Positions 1 through 8,323 of a stretch of 64,000 nucleotides of DNA are shown here, one piece after another (positions within the stretch are counted from its first letter, which is position 1; the number at the start of each line of letters is the position of its first letter). The stretch is from Loktanella sp. IMCC34160. Lineage in GTDB: Bacteria; Pseudomonadota; Alphaproteobacteria; Rhodobacterales; Rhodobacteraceae. A model generated the notes under the pieces. The model worked only from the letters and a program-made list of their open reading frames with translations, made no database searches and was not told where the DNA came from. The DNA lies in assembly GCF_004145845.1 (NCBI RefSeq), contig NZ_SELP01000001.1, positions 310,001-374,000 on the forward strand, in the 5' to 3' direction. Position numbers and translations under genes: made by a program.

Positions 1-176
1 TGGCTCTCTATGCCAAGACGCTTGCACCGCTTGGCATGGTCTCCGCGATGCGCGAAACCTCGGTCATCTTCGCGGCCCTGTTCGGCGTCTTGTGGTTTGG
101 CGAGGGGCCGAAAGGGCGCAGGCTGTGGTCGGCGGCAATCGTCGCCGGGGGGATTGTCCTAATCGGGCTGGCCTAA
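1..176 (+). CDS. DMT-family (EamA) exporter, C-terminal end only
   Basis: The frame starting at base 3 is open from the window edge to a TAA at 174-176 and gives the last 57 residues of an inner-membrane protein. The visible part has two hydrophobic helices split by a short charged loop (GEGPKGRR) and ends in a helix finishing GLA, which is how the last two helices of EamA/RhaT-type drug/metabolite transporters look. The N-terminal eight or so helices lie outside the window. The substrate cannot be inferred. Assignment to the fold is fairly safe; to the exact family less so. Confidence 0.6.
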   Translation, partial: ALYAKTLAPLGMVSAMRETSVIFAALFGVLWFGEGPKGRRLWSAAIVAGGIVLIGLA

Positions 177-270
177 AACCCACATTCACGCACAAAAGCG
201 CGTGAAATCCCGTGGTATTCTCTGGACATTCGTGGGAATTGGGTGCGAGACTCTGCCAAGGAGGCCCGAA

Positions 271-1062
271 ATGGTCAAGCCAGCCGAACCTCATGCCACC
301 CATCGCGAGGTGGAGCTTCTGGATACCCTGCGCAGTCTGGGCGGATCGGCCCGCACGGCGGCCCTGGCCGAGGCGCTGGGCGTGTCCGAGGAAACCATTC
401 GCCGCACGGTCAAGGCGCTTGCCAAGGGCGGATTGGTGCAGCGGGTTCACGGCGGGGTTTACCTGACGAACAAGGATGCGCTGTCGCCTGTTGCGTCACG
501 TCTTGGCAAGCAGGCGGACGAAAAGCGCCGGATCGCCACCAAGGTCGCGGGGATGATCCCCAACGGGTCTTGCGTGTTTCTGGATGTGGGATCGACCACC
601 GCCTTTGTCGCCGAGCAATTGAAGGACCACCGGGATCTGACCATCGTGACCAACGCCATCACCCCGGCGCAGTCGCTGGTCGGGCGGGGCGGCAACCGCG
701 TCTATCTTGCCTGTGGGGAACTGCGCGAGGTTGAAATGGGCACGTTCGGCGCCGACACGGTGGATTTCGTGCGCCGGTTCAACATAGACACCGCCGTGCT
801 GAGCGTTGATGCCGTGGATGCCCGCAACGGGTTCCTGCTGGCCGGCGCGTTCGAGGCGGAAGTGGCGCGCGCCGTCACCGAATGCGCCCGCCGCCGGATC
901 GTCGTCGCGGACCATTCTAAATTCGGCCAGACCGCGCCGATCATCGCCTGCGCGCCGGAAAGCGTGGACATGCTGGTCACCGACCGCCCGCTGAAACCGG
1001 TGTTCGAGGCGCGGATGACCGATTGGGGCATTGAAACCGTTGTCGTGAAAAGCCGGATCTAG
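271..1062 (+). CDS. DeoR/GlpR-family transcriptional regulator
   Basis: A 263-residue one-component regulator. Residues about 12-62 form the DeoR winged helix-turn-helix (VSEETIRRTVKAL, then the family hallmark RVHGGVYL), and the rest is the DeoR C-terminal sensor domain, which in the family binds sugar phosphates; DVGSTTAFVAEQL is the phosphate-binding-like loop. I chose the ATG at 271 because AAGGAGG lies 6 bases upstream (258-264); the longer open frame from 202 adds 23 residues unlike the family. It sits 9 bases before the Na/phosphate symporter gene and may share its mRNA. Target genes are unknown. Confidence 0.85.
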   Translation: MVKPAEPHATHREVELLDTLRSLGGSARTAALAEALGVSEETIRRTVKALAKGGLVQRVHGGVYLTNKDALSPVASRLGKQADEKRRIATKVAGMIPNGSCVFLDVGSTTAFVAEQLKDHRDLTIVTNAITPAQSLVGRGGNRVYLACGELREVEMGTFGADTVDFVRRFNIDTAVLSVDAVDARNGFLLAGAFEAEVARAVTECARRRIVVADHSKFGQTAPIIACAPESVDMLVTDRPLKPVFEARMTDWGIETVVVKSRI

Positions 1063-1071
1063 GGCACGGGC

Positions 1072-2754
1072 ATGGCGATCTTGACCTTCCTTGTGCAGCT
1101 GGCCGGGGCGACGATGCTTCTGCTGTTCGCTGTGCGCATGGTTCGCACGGGGATCGAACGGGCTTTTGGTCCCGCCTTTCGCCGGCTTGTCACGGATCCC
1201 GGCCATCCTGCGCGGGCGGTCGGGCTGGGGTTGATCCTGGCGATCATCCTGCAAAGCTCTGCCGCCGTCGCCCTTCTGGTGGCCGGTTTCGCGGGTGCGG
1301 GCGGAGTGACCTTTGGCACCGGGTTGGCCGTTGTCCTTGGGGCCGATCTGGGCTCTGCCCTGCTGATCCAAATCCTGTCGCTGCGGCTGGACGCGCTGGT
1401 GCCCATCTTGCTGGCGCTGGGCGGGTTCTTTTTCCTGAAATCGGAACGACGCGACCTGCGGCAGGCCGGGCGGATCATCCTTGGCATCGCCTTTATCCTG
1501 ATCGCGCTGCGGTTCCTTCGCGAGACCATGGAGCCGATCCGCGACAGCGGGGTCCTGCCCGCCCTGTCGGCCTATCTGGAGCGGGATTTCGTCTCTGCCT
1601 TTCTCGTCGGGGTGGCGCTGGCCTTTGTCATGCATTCCTCGGTCGCGGCGATCCTGATGATCGTGACCGTGGTCGCGATGGGGGCATTGCCCCCCGGTGT
1701 CGGCCTGTCGATCCTGCTGGGCGCGAACCTTGGGTCGGCGCTGATCCCGGTCTGGCTGACGCGGGGGATGGCCCCGGCGGCCCGGCGCATTCCGCTTGCC
1801 AACCTCTTGCTGCGCGGGACGGCGGCGGTGCTTTTGCTGCTGGCGGTCAACCTGACGGGGCTTGCGGTCTTTGGCCACGGGATGGCGGCGGGGCAGGAAT
1901 TGATCCTGCTTCACATCGGGTTCAACGCGCTTGTCGTGATCCTCGGGCTGCCGCTTGGACGGGTGGTGGACCCGATCACACGGACGCTTTTGCCGGATGT
2001 TGCCGGGACCAGTTATACAGAGGTGCCGTTGGCCCATAAATCGGTGCTGGACCGCAGTGTTTTGGACCGACCGGCTGTCGCGCTCGCCTCGCTTCGGCGG
2101 GAAATCCTGCGAATGGAACAGGTTGTTGAAGAGATGATGACCCCGGTCATGGGCCAGTTCACCGACTACGACAGGAACCGGGCGCAGGCGATCCGGGCGA
2201 AAGACCAGATCGTAAACGATGCCTTTGACGCGGTACGTCAATACGCGGCAGACATCGCACAGGACCGGATGCGCAAGGCCGATCAGAAGGAACTGCGCGA
2301 TCTTTTGGAATACGCCATCGCGCTGGAGGCGGCGGGCGATATCGTCGCCAAATCGCTGATCCCGCTGGCCGCTGAAAAGGACGAAAAGGCAGTGCGGTTC
2401 ACCTCGGATGGGCTACGGGAACTGCGGACCATGCATGACCGGGTCTTGCAGAACATGAACCTTGCCTCCCGCGTGCTGGTGTCGAACGACGTGGAAAGCG
2501 CACGGCTTCTGTTGTCGGAAAAGGACGAGATGCGGCACCTGCACCGGGCGACCCGGAAAAAGCACCTCAAGCGGCTCAGCTCGGGCGAGAAGGTCAGCAT
2601 GGAATCGTCGGATATCCATCTGGAAACTGCCCATGCGCTGAAAGAGTTCAATGGCCAGATCGCGGCGGTCTCCTATCCGATCCTGTTCCGCGAAGGGCAG
2701 CTTCTGGATACGCGGCTGATTACCCGGATGGACGAGGAAGAGACCACCCGCTAG
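1072..2754 (+). CDS. Na+/phosphate cotransporter family protein with PhoU-like C-terminus
   Basis: A 560-residue inner-membrane protein. The first ~310 residues hold eight or so hydrophobic helices in two inverted halves, each with the PNaS signature (LQSSAAVALLV near residue 61 and MHSSVAAIL near 187), the QSS-type motif that forms the Na+/Pi site in NptA/SLC34 proteins. Residues ~340-550 are hydrophilic, helical and resemble a PhoU domain. It probably imports phosphate, or exports it in low-affinity mode, driven by Na+. It follows the DeoR regulator by 9 bases. The fusion of PNaS and PhoU domains is usual for bacterial members of this length. Confidence 0.85.
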   Translation: MAILTFLVQLAGATMLLLFAVRMVRTGIERAFGPAFRRLVTDPGHPARAVGLGLILAIILQSSAAVALLVAGFAGAGGVTFGTGLAVVLGADLGSALLIQILSLRLDALVPILLALGGFFFLKSERRDLRQAGRIILGIAFILIALRFLRETMEPIRDSGVLPALSAYLERDFVSAFLVGVALAFVMHSSVAAILMIVTVVAMGALPPGVGLSILLGANLGSALIPVWLTRGMAPAARRIPLANLLLRGTAAVLLLLAVNLTGLAVFGHGMAAGQELILLHIGFNALVVILGLPLGRVVDPITRTLLPDVAGTSYTEVPLAHKSVLDRSVLDRPAVALASLRREILRMEQVVEEMMTPVMGQFTDYDRNRAQAIRAKDQIVNDAFDAVRQYAADIAQDRMRKADQKELRDLLEYAIALEAAGDIVAKSLIPLAAEKDEKAVRFTSDGLRELRTMHDRVLQNMNLASRVLVSNDVESARLLLSEKDEMRHLHRATRKKHLKRLSSGEKVSMESSDIHLETAHALKEFNGQIAAVSYPILFREGQLLDTRLITRMDEEETTR

Positions 2755-2823
2755 GCCCACCGCCTGTTGCATCCGCCCCGGACCAAGCCCTAGAACAGGG
2801 CGACACTTGGGGGGAGGCGGACA

Positions 2824-3288
2824 ATGCCGACGATCAAACTGGACTGGCTGGAAGATGCGGACCGGGCGGTGCCCTTGCCCAGCTACCAGACGGCCGGCGC
2901 CGCCGGGGCCGATATTCGCGCCAACTTTCCGCCCGATGCGCGCGAAGGCGTGACCCTGTCGCCGGGTGCGCGGGCACTGATCCCGACGGGGCTGCGCATG
3001 GAGATCCCGCAGGGGTTCGAGGTGCAGGTGCGCCCCCGGTCCGGACTTGCCCTGAAGCAAGGGCTGACCATTCCCAACAGCCCCGGCACCATCGACAGCG
3101 ACTATCGCGGGCCGGTGGGGGTGATCGTGCTGAACGCGGGTGACGCGCCGGTGACAATTGCCCATGGCGACCGGATTGCGCAGATCGTCGTGGCCCCGGT
3201 GGTGCAGGCTGCGTTTGAAATGGCCGACACCCTGACCGAGACCGAGCGCGGCGCGGGCGGTTTCGGATCGACCGGTGTTGCGGGATGA
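2824..3288 (+). CDS. dut: dUTP diphosphatase (dUTPase)
   Basis: A 154-residue trimeric dUTPase that hydrolyses dUTP to dUMP and pyrophosphate, keeping uracil out of DNA and supplying dTMP synthesis. All five family motifs are visible: AGADIRAN (I), RSGLALKQG (II), GTIDSDYRGPVGVI (III, with the catalytic Asp and the uracil-binding turn), DRIAQIV (IV) and the glycine-rich C-terminal arm RGAGGFGSTG (V). GGGGAGG-like purines precede the ATG. Its stop overlaps the start of the MoeB-like gene by four bases (ATGA), so the two are translationally coupled. Confidence 0.96.
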   Translation: MPTIKLDWLEDADRAVPLPSYQTAGAAGADIRANFPPDAREGVTLSPGARALIPTGLRMEIPQGFEVQVRPRSGLALKQGLTIPNSPGTIDSDYRGPVGVIVLNAGDAPVTIAHGDRIAQIVVAPVVQAAFEMADTLTETERGAGGFGSTGVAG

Positions 3289-4319
3289 TCCCTGTCCTTG
3301 CCATGGCCGCGGTCCTTTGGGGGATCGGGGCGGCGATGGGCGCGCCACACCGCGCCCGCTGGGTCATGCTGGGGGTGCTCTTCGCGGGTGTCGCCGCGAT
3401 TCAGATCGCCTTGCCCGAAGGGGCCCCCCTGCGCGAGGCGACAGGCGGTGATATCCGGCTTTGGCTGTTGCTGGCCGGGTTCGCGGCGGTGGCGCTGACC
3501 TATCGCGCCCTGTTGCGCCGGGTCCGGGCGCGGGCGCAGCAGGTCACTGTTGCCCCCGCGCAGACCGGCACGTTTTCCGAGGCCGAACTTGGCCGCTATG
3601 CCCGGCACATGTTGCTGCGCGAAATTGGTGGGCCGGGGCAGAAAAAGCTGAAACAGGCGCGGGTCCTGGTGATCGGGGCGGGGGGCCTTGGATCGCCCGC
3701 GCTGCTGTATCTTGCGGCGGCGGGTGTCGGGACCATCGGCGTGGTGGATGACGACAGAGTGGACGGGTCGAACCTGCAGCGGCAGGTGATCCACACCGAT
3801 GCAAGGATTGGCCAGCCCAAGGCCTTTTCCGCGCTGGAACAGATGGTCGCCATCAACCCGTTCATCACTGTGAAGCCCTACATCCGGCGGCTGGACGAGG
3901 CCGCGGCAGAGACGCTTTTCGCCGACTATGACCTGATCCTTGACGGGACCGACAATTTCGACACGCGCTATATGGTCAACCGGATCGCGGCGCGTCTGGG
4001 CAAGCCGCTGATCTCGGCCGCGATGACCCAGTGGGAGGGGCAGATCAGCCTTTATGACCCGGCTAAGGGTGGCCCTTGCTATCAATGCGTCTTCCCCGAG
4101 GCGCCCGCGCCGGGATTGGTGCCCACCTGCGCCGAGGCGGGGGTGGCCGGTCCCTTGCCGGGCGTGATCGGGTCCATGATGGCGCTGGAGGCGGTCAAGG
4201 CGATCACCGGCGCAGGCGAAGGCTTGCGCGGACGGTTGATGATCTATGACGGGCTCTATGCCGATGCGCGCGTGATGACGGTGAAGCGGCGGGATGATTG
4301 CCCGGCTTGCGGGGGCTGA
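3285..4319 (+). CDS. MoeB/ThiF/HesA-family adenylyltransferase with N-terminal membrane anchor
   Basis: 344 residues. Residues 1-75 have three hydrophobic helices; residues ~97-344 form an E1-like ThiF/MoeB domain with the nucleotide loop GAGGLGSPALLYL (131-143), the DDDR aspartates that hold Mg-ATP, and the zinc-binding pairs CYQC and CPAC. Family members adenylate the C-terminal Gly-Gly of MoaD, ThiS or related sulfur carriers for molybdopterin or thiamine synthesis. Gene order dut-moeB is common in Rhodobacterales. Which carrier it serves cannot be told here because no moaD or thiS lies nearby. The membrane anchor is not in the E. coli enzyme. Confidence 0.85.
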   Translation: MIPVLAMAAVLWGIGAAMGAPHRARWVMLGVLFAGVAAIQIALPEGAPLREATGGDIRLWLLLAGFAAVALTYRALLRRVRARAQQVTVAPAQTGTFSEAELGRYARHMLLREIGGPGQKKLKQARVLVIGAGGLGSPALLYLAAAGVGTIGVVDDDRVDGSNLQRQVIHTDARIGQPKAFSALEQMVAINPFITVKPYIRRLDEAAAETLFADYDLILDGTDNFDTRYMVNRIAARLGKPLISAAMTQWEGQISLYDPAKGGPCYQCVFPEAPAPGLVPTCAEAGVAGPLPGVIGSMMALEAVKAITGAGEGLRGRLMIYDGLYADARVMTVKRRDDCPACGG

Positions 4320-5067
4320 TGTGCTGCGGATAATCGGCCATTTCAGCGTGATCGCCCTGCTGACTGTTCTGACCCAGCTTGGAGGGATTGCGTGGCTGGC
4401 GTCGTTGGTTTTTCGGCGTCGGCTTTTGGCATTTCTGGCGGTTTACGCAGCGGTTTGGGGGGTGGCCTTTGCCCTTGCCCCCCTTACGGGGCGCGAGGCC
4501 CTGCCCTGTTTTGGCAAACCGCTCAGGATGCAGTCGGCGTTCTACTGTGTGACGATGCGAAATTATGTGACACCGGACCTGGCACAGGTCGCGGCGGAGG
4601 CGGCCCAGGCCGTCGATGCCGCATATCCCGGAACCGTCACACTCGCGCTGGACGGCGGGTTTCCTTTTCTGACGGGAATGCCGCTCTTGCCGCACCTGTC
4701 GCATGATGACGGTGAAAAGTTGGACCTTGCATTCTATTATCAGGACACCGAAGAGGCCTACTTGCCGGGCCGAACGCGGTCGCCGGTCGGGTATTGGGCG
4801 TTCGAGCTGGCCGAAGACGACTACTGCCCAAGAACCTTCCCGACCTTGAGGTGGAAAATGGCCTTTCTGCAACCGCTCTGGCCGGATCGTTCGTTGGAGG
4901 AGGAACGAACCGCCGCCCTGATCCAGCACCTGTCGGAGGATGCCAGGGTTGCAAAAATCTTTGTCGAACCGCCCCTTGCCCAGAGTTTGGGGGTGGCGGG
5001 GGCCAAGATACGGTTCCAAGGATGTCGCGCCGCCCGGCATGACGACCATGTCCACATTCAGCTTTGA
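4294..5067 (+). CDS. Uncharacterised membrane protein with a possible LAS-type (M15/MepA-like) zinc peptidase site
   Basis: 257 residues. Two hydrophobic helices (about 13-38 and 43-62) are followed by a periplasmic-looking domain. That domain has SHDDGEKLD (H137, G140, D144), matching the H-x2-G-x3-D spacing of LAS metallopeptidases such as MepA and VanX, and ends with HDDHVHIQL (H252, H254), matching the closing H-x-H. Together these would supply the three zinc ligands and suggest a peptidoglycan or peptide hydrolase. The rest is not recognisable to me. It overlaps the MoeB-like gene by 26 bases; a GTG at 4321 is an alternative start. Function is inferred from the motif only. Confidence 0.6.
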   Translation: MIARLAGADVLRIIGHFSVIALLTVLTQLGGIAWLASLVFRRRLLAFLAVYAAVWGVAFALAPLTGREALPCFGKPLRMQSAFYCVTMRNYVTPDLAQVAAEAAQAVDAAYPGTVTLALDGGFPFLTGMPLLPHLSHDDGEKLDLAFYYQDTEEAYLPGRTRSPVGYWAFELAEDDYCPRTFPTLRWKMAFLQPLWPDRSLEEERTAALIQHLSEDARVAKIFVEPPLAQSLGVAGAKIRFQGCRAARHDDHVHIQL

Positions 5068-5078
5068 AGGACAGCACA

Positions 5079-5609
5079 ATGGATGCAACCTCTGCCCATC
5101 AGGACAGCCTTCCGATCAGCTCTGACGCGCTTTTGGCGCGGTTGCATGACTGGGGGCTGTCCTATCGTCTGCACACTCATGTTCCGCTGCGCACCGTCGA
5201 AGACTCGCAGGCGGTCGAGCATGAATTCATGGTGCCCGGGGAAAAGGCGCTGCGGATCAAGAACCTGTATCTGCGGGACAAGAAGAAGCGGAACTATCTG
5301 GTGACGCTTGAGCAGACCCGCGACATCGATCTCAAGGCGCTGGCGGCAGAGCTTGGCGGCGGCACCTTGTCCTTCGGATCTGCGGACCGGTTGATGGAGC
5401 ATCTGGGCATCCGCCCCGGCGCGGTCAGCCCGCTGGCGATGATCAACGGCGCCGAAAGCGGCGTGACCTTCTACATGGATGCCGCCGCGAAAGAGGCCGA
5501 GGTGATTTACATGCACCCCCTCGTCAATGACCGGACAGTGGCCATGTCGCGGGCCGATACGATGGCCTTCTTTGACAGGATAGGTGTGACCGTTCACTGG
5601 TTGCCTTAG
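5079..5609 (+). CDS. Prolyl-tRNA deacylase, ProX/YbaK family
   Basis: 176 residues covering a single YbaK/ProX editing domain (LHDWGLSYRLHTHVPLRT at the start, GVTFYMDAA and VIYMHPLVND near the end). The family hydrolyses mischarged Ala-tRNA(Pro) in trans in the cytoplasm, so alanine is not inserted at proline codons. It is longer than bare YbaK and matches ProX proteins in length. I chose the ATG at 5079 because AAGGA sits 7 bases upstream; a TTG at 5064 would add five residues. It follows the membrane protein gene by 11 bases. Confidence 0.88.
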   Translation: MDATSAHQDSLPISSDALLARLHDWGLSYRLHTHVPLRTVEDSQAVEHEFMVPGEKALRIKNLYLRDKKKRNYLVTLEQTRDIDLKALAAELGGGTLSFGSADRLMEHLGIRPGAVSPLAMINGAESGVTFYMDAAAKEAEVIYMHPLVNDRTVAMSRADTMAFFDRIGVTVHWLP

Positions 5610-5666
5610 GTCTTTGCGCTGGATTTCCCGAAGGGTCGGGGTAGGGTGGCGAAAGGGAATACAGGG

Positions 5667-6551
5667 ATGGCCATGGATCATTGGGACGAGGTTCGCACCG
5701 CCTATCAGGTTGCACGGCTGGGCACGGTCAGCGGCGCTGCGGATGTGCTGGGCGTGCACCACGCCACCGTCATCCGCCACATCGACGCGATCGAGGAACG
5801 GCTGGGCGTCAAGCTGTTCCAGCGCCACGCGCGGGGCTACACCCCGACCGAGGCGGGCCGCGATCTGTTGCAGGTGGCCGCCGCGACTGATGACCAGTTC
5901 ACCCAGCTGGCGGGCCGGATCAAGGGGCAGGGCGAGGGCGTCAAGGGCGATCTGGTTGTTACCTCGATCGAGGCGATGTCGCCCATGCTGACCCCGGTCC
6001 TGACCTCGTTCCGCGAGGCATGGCCAGAGATCCGCATCCACTACGTTACCGGCGACAGGCTGTTCCGTCTGGAATACGGCGAGGCGCATGTGGCGATCCG
6101 CGCGGGCAAGGCCCCGGACCAGCCCGACAACGTCGTGCAGAAGTTCGTGACCCAATCCGCCCATCTGGTCGCCGCGCCCTGCTATGTGGAAAAACACGGG
6201 CTGCCCAAGGACGAAGCCGACTTTTGCAATCACCAGTTCATCGGACCCGAAGATCGGGCAAGTCGGGCCCCGTTCAACCAATGGCTGGCCGAGGTCGTGC
6301 CGGACCGTTGCATCGGGTTCCGCACGTCGAAGAACCGGCTGGCGCTGGATGCGGTCCGGGCCGGGGCGGGGATCGGGTTTGTGACCCGCTGGGACTACGA
6401 AAACAACCCTGACCTGATCGAGGTGATCCCATCGCGCGAAGACTGGGGCGCGCCCTTGTGGCTTGTCACCCATGTCGACCTGCACCGCACCTCCAAGGTG
6501 CAGGCCTTCCTGACCCATCTGAAAGAGGCCGCCGCGGGCTGGTCCACATGA
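5667..6551 (+). CDS. LysR-family transcriptional regulator
   Basis: 294 residues. An N-terminal LysR winged helix-turn-helix is clear (TVSGAADVLGVHHATVIRHIDAIEERLGVKLFQRHARGYTPTEAG spans residues ~25-70), followed by a linker helix and a type-2 periplasmic-binding-like effector domain. The ATG at 5667 is preceded by AAAGGG at 9 bases; the GTG at 5646 would add seven residues. Its stop overlaps the start of the downstream DMT exporter gene (ATGA at 6548-6551), so the pair is co-translated and the regulator probably controls that exporter. The effector is unknown. Confidence 0.88.
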   Translation: MAMDHWDEVRTAYQVARLGTVSGAADVLGVHHATVIRHIDAIEERLGVKLFQRHARGYTPTEAGRDLLQVAAATDDQFTQLAGRIKGQGEGVKGDLVVTSIEAMSPMLTPVLTSFREAWPEIRIHYVTGDRLFRLEYGEAHVAIRAGKAPDQPDNVVQKFVTQSAHLVAAPCYVEKHGLPKDEADFCNHQFIGPEDRASRAPFNQWLAEVVPDRCIGFRTSKNRLALDAVRAGAGIGFVTRWDYENNPDLIEVIPSREDWGAPLWLVTHVDLHRTSKVQAFLTHLKEAAAGWST

Positions 6552-7426
6552 CGCCAATTCCTGCGCGCGGGCATCTTGCGATGCTGGCCTTTTCGGTCCT
6601 CGTGGCCGGGGCGTTTTCGCTGGGTGCGCGGGCGGCGAACCTGATCGACCCGGGGGCCATCACGGCGGCGCGGTTCTGGATCGCCGCGGCGATTGTCGGC
6701 GCGGCCGCCTGGATGACGGGCGGGCTGTCGGGCGGCGGGGTGCGGGCGCCCTGGCGCTACCTGATCCTCGGCGGGGTCTTTTCGGTCTATTTCGTGCTGA
6801 TGTTCGAAGGGTTGAAAACCGCGCAGCCGGTCAGCGCGGCGGCGGTCTTTACCCTGACACCGATCATGGCGGGGGTGTTTGGATGGATCGTCCTGCGGCA
6901 GGTCCTGTCGCTGCGCATTCTTGCCGGGCTTGCGCTGGGGCTGGCGGGCGCGCTTTGGGTGATCTTCCGGGGGGACATGGCGGCGCTGCTCGATTTCGCC
7001 GTCGGGAGGGGCGAGGTCATCTACTTCTACGGCTGCATCGCCCATGCGCTTTACCCGTCTCTGGTGCGGCTGCTGAACCGGGGGGAAACTGCCACGCAGC
7101 AGACCTTTGGCACGCTGGTGGCGGGCGCGGTTCTTCTGACGCTCTGGGGCTGGCCCGCGATCCGGGCGACGGATTGGGCGGGTCTGCCGATGATCGTCTG
7201 GGTGACACTGGGATATGTCGCGGTGTTTTCCTCGGCGGCGACCTTTGTTCTGTTGCAATATGCGGTGCGCCACCTGCCGTCGTCCAAGGTCATGGCCTAT
7301 ACCTACCTTGTGCCCAGCTGGGTGATCCTTTGGGATGTGGCGTCCGGTCTGGGCTGGCCGCCCGCCACCCTGTTGATCGGGATCGGCATGACCGTTGCAG
7401 CGCTTCTGTGGCTCTTGCGGGCTTGA
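6548..7426 (+). CDS. DMT-family (EamA) transporter
   Basis: 292 residues with about ten hydrophobic helices in two EamA repeats; the repeat ends (GVFGWIVLRQVLSLRILAGLALG and the final MTVAALLWLLRA) are typical. It is an inner-membrane protein, probably exporting amino acids or related metabolites, but the substrate is not readable from sequence. The ATG at 6548 overlaps the LysR stop by four bases, which makes co-expression with that regulator likely. A longer open frame beginning at 6458 overlaps LysR deeply and has an unlikely Cys/Pro/Arg-rich start, so I did not use it. Confidence 0.85.
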   Translation: MTPIPARGHLAMLAFSVLVAGAFSLGARAANLIDPGAITAARFWIAAAIVGAAAWMTGGLSGGGVRAPWRYLILGGVFSVYFVLMFEGLKTAQPVSAAAVFTLTPIMAGVFGWIVLRQVLSLRILAGLALGLAGALWVIFRGDMAALLDFAVGRGEVIYFYGCIAHALYPSLVRLLNRGETATQQTFGTLVAGAVLLTLWGWPAIRATDWAGLPMIVWVTLGYVAVFSSAATFVLLQYAVRHLPSSKVMAYTYLVPSWVILWDVASGLGWPPATLLIGIGMTVAALLWLLRA

Positions 7427-7490
7427 TCCCTGTCAACGCGGGCCCTGCGCCGGGCCGCTATGGTCATCCCGCAAACATAGGGAGGACAGG

Positions 7491-7904
7491 ATGTTCGAAC
7501 ATATCATGGTGCCGGTCGATCTGCACCTGACACCAGAGGTCGAACGGGCACTGAACGTAACCGCCGATCTGGCCCGTCATTACGGGGCAAAGGTCACGCT
7601 GGTCAGTGTCGCCGGGTCCGTCTTCACCGATGCGCCGCATTCAAAGGTCGATGCGGCTCCGGTGTTGCAGGGGCTGGCCGCAGATATGACGGGCGCGGGT
7701 GACCTGAGCGTCGAAACGAAGCTGATCTTTTCCACCGATGTGCCCGCCGAGGTCGACAAGGCCCTTAGCGCGGCGGTCGAGGAAACCGGGGCGGACCTTG
7801 TCATCGCCGGAAGCCATATTCCGAATTGGGTGGACTACCTGATCGGATCACACGCCGGAAAGCTTGCCAGCCACTCGAAGGTCTCCGTCTTCGTCGTCCG
7901 TTGA
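7491..7904 (+). CDS. Universal stress protein (UspA family)
   Basis: 137 residues. It starts MFEHIMVPVDLH, the usual first strand with the Asp that contacts ATP, and ends with GSH then IGSHAGKLASHSKVSVFVVR, the G-x2-G-x9-G-S/T nucleotide-binding signature of ATP-binding Usp proteins. Cytoplasmic dimer, role in stress survival not specified. AGGGAGGACAGG lies directly before the ATG at 7491, which is why I discarded the longer frame starting at 7395. Its last 57 bases overlap the end of the convergent ArsR gene. Confidence 0.9.
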   Translation: MFEHIMVPVDLHLTPEVERALNVTADLARHYGAKVTLVSVAGSVFTDAPHSKVDAAPVLQGLAADMTGAGDLSVETKLIFSTDVPAEVDKALSAAVEETGADLVIAGSHIPNWVDYLIGSHAGKLASHSKVSVFVVR

Positions 7905-8219
7905 TCCGAGTTCGGTTTCAAGGAACCTCTCGAAGGCATCTAGGTCGAGGCTTTCCATCTGCCCGAACCCTTGCATCCAGACGCTTGCCTCGCGCAGGGC
8001 GTCAGGTTCCAGTTTGCACCATTTCACCCGGCCCCGCTTTTCCTGACTGATCAGGCCCGCGTTTGTGAGAACGGTCAGATGCTTGGAGATCGCCGCCAGC
8101 GACATGTCAAAGGGCTCTGCCACGTCTGTCACGGCCATATCGTCCTCCAGCAGCATGGACAGGATCGCCCGACGGGTCGGATCGGCGAGGGCTGCAAAGA
8201 CGGTATCAAGCGGGTTCAT
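7848..8219 (-). CDS. ArsR/SmtB-type winged-helix regulator
   Basis: 123 residues. Residues ~1-85 are a clear ArsR helix-turn-helix (FAALADPTRRAILSMLLE, then the recognition helix MSLAAISKHLTVLTNAGL and wing KRGRVKWCKL). There is no CVC metal box in the alpha-3 helix, so it is more like the SdpR/metal-independent members often found next to stress or START-domain genes. The tail (residues 100-123) is acidic and overlaps the convergent stress-protein gene by 57 bases. It is divergent from the DMT transporter gene at 8324, which it may control. Confidence 0.85.
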   Translation of the reverse strand: MNPLDTVFAALADPTRRAILSMLLEDDMAVTDVAEPFDMSLAAISKHLTVLTNAGLISQEKRGRVKWCKLEPDALREASVWMQGFGQMESLDLDAFERFLETELGSTDDEDGDLRVAGKLSGV

Positions 8220-8323
8220 GGCGCGACACTACTCTGCCCGGTGAGGCAGGGGAAGGCGGGCAATCTGTCTTGGACAGTCTGCGAAAACCTGCCATGACCC
8301 GGCGCAGGGTTTGGGGGTGCAAG

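Noticed and set aside
496-2241. A 581-codon open frame on the minus strand opposite the DeoR and Na/phosphate transporter genes
   Set aside because: Its product is rich in Arg, Gln, His, Asp and Pro with no domain, the usual look of the antisense of GC-rich genes; the plus-strand genes have clear motifs.
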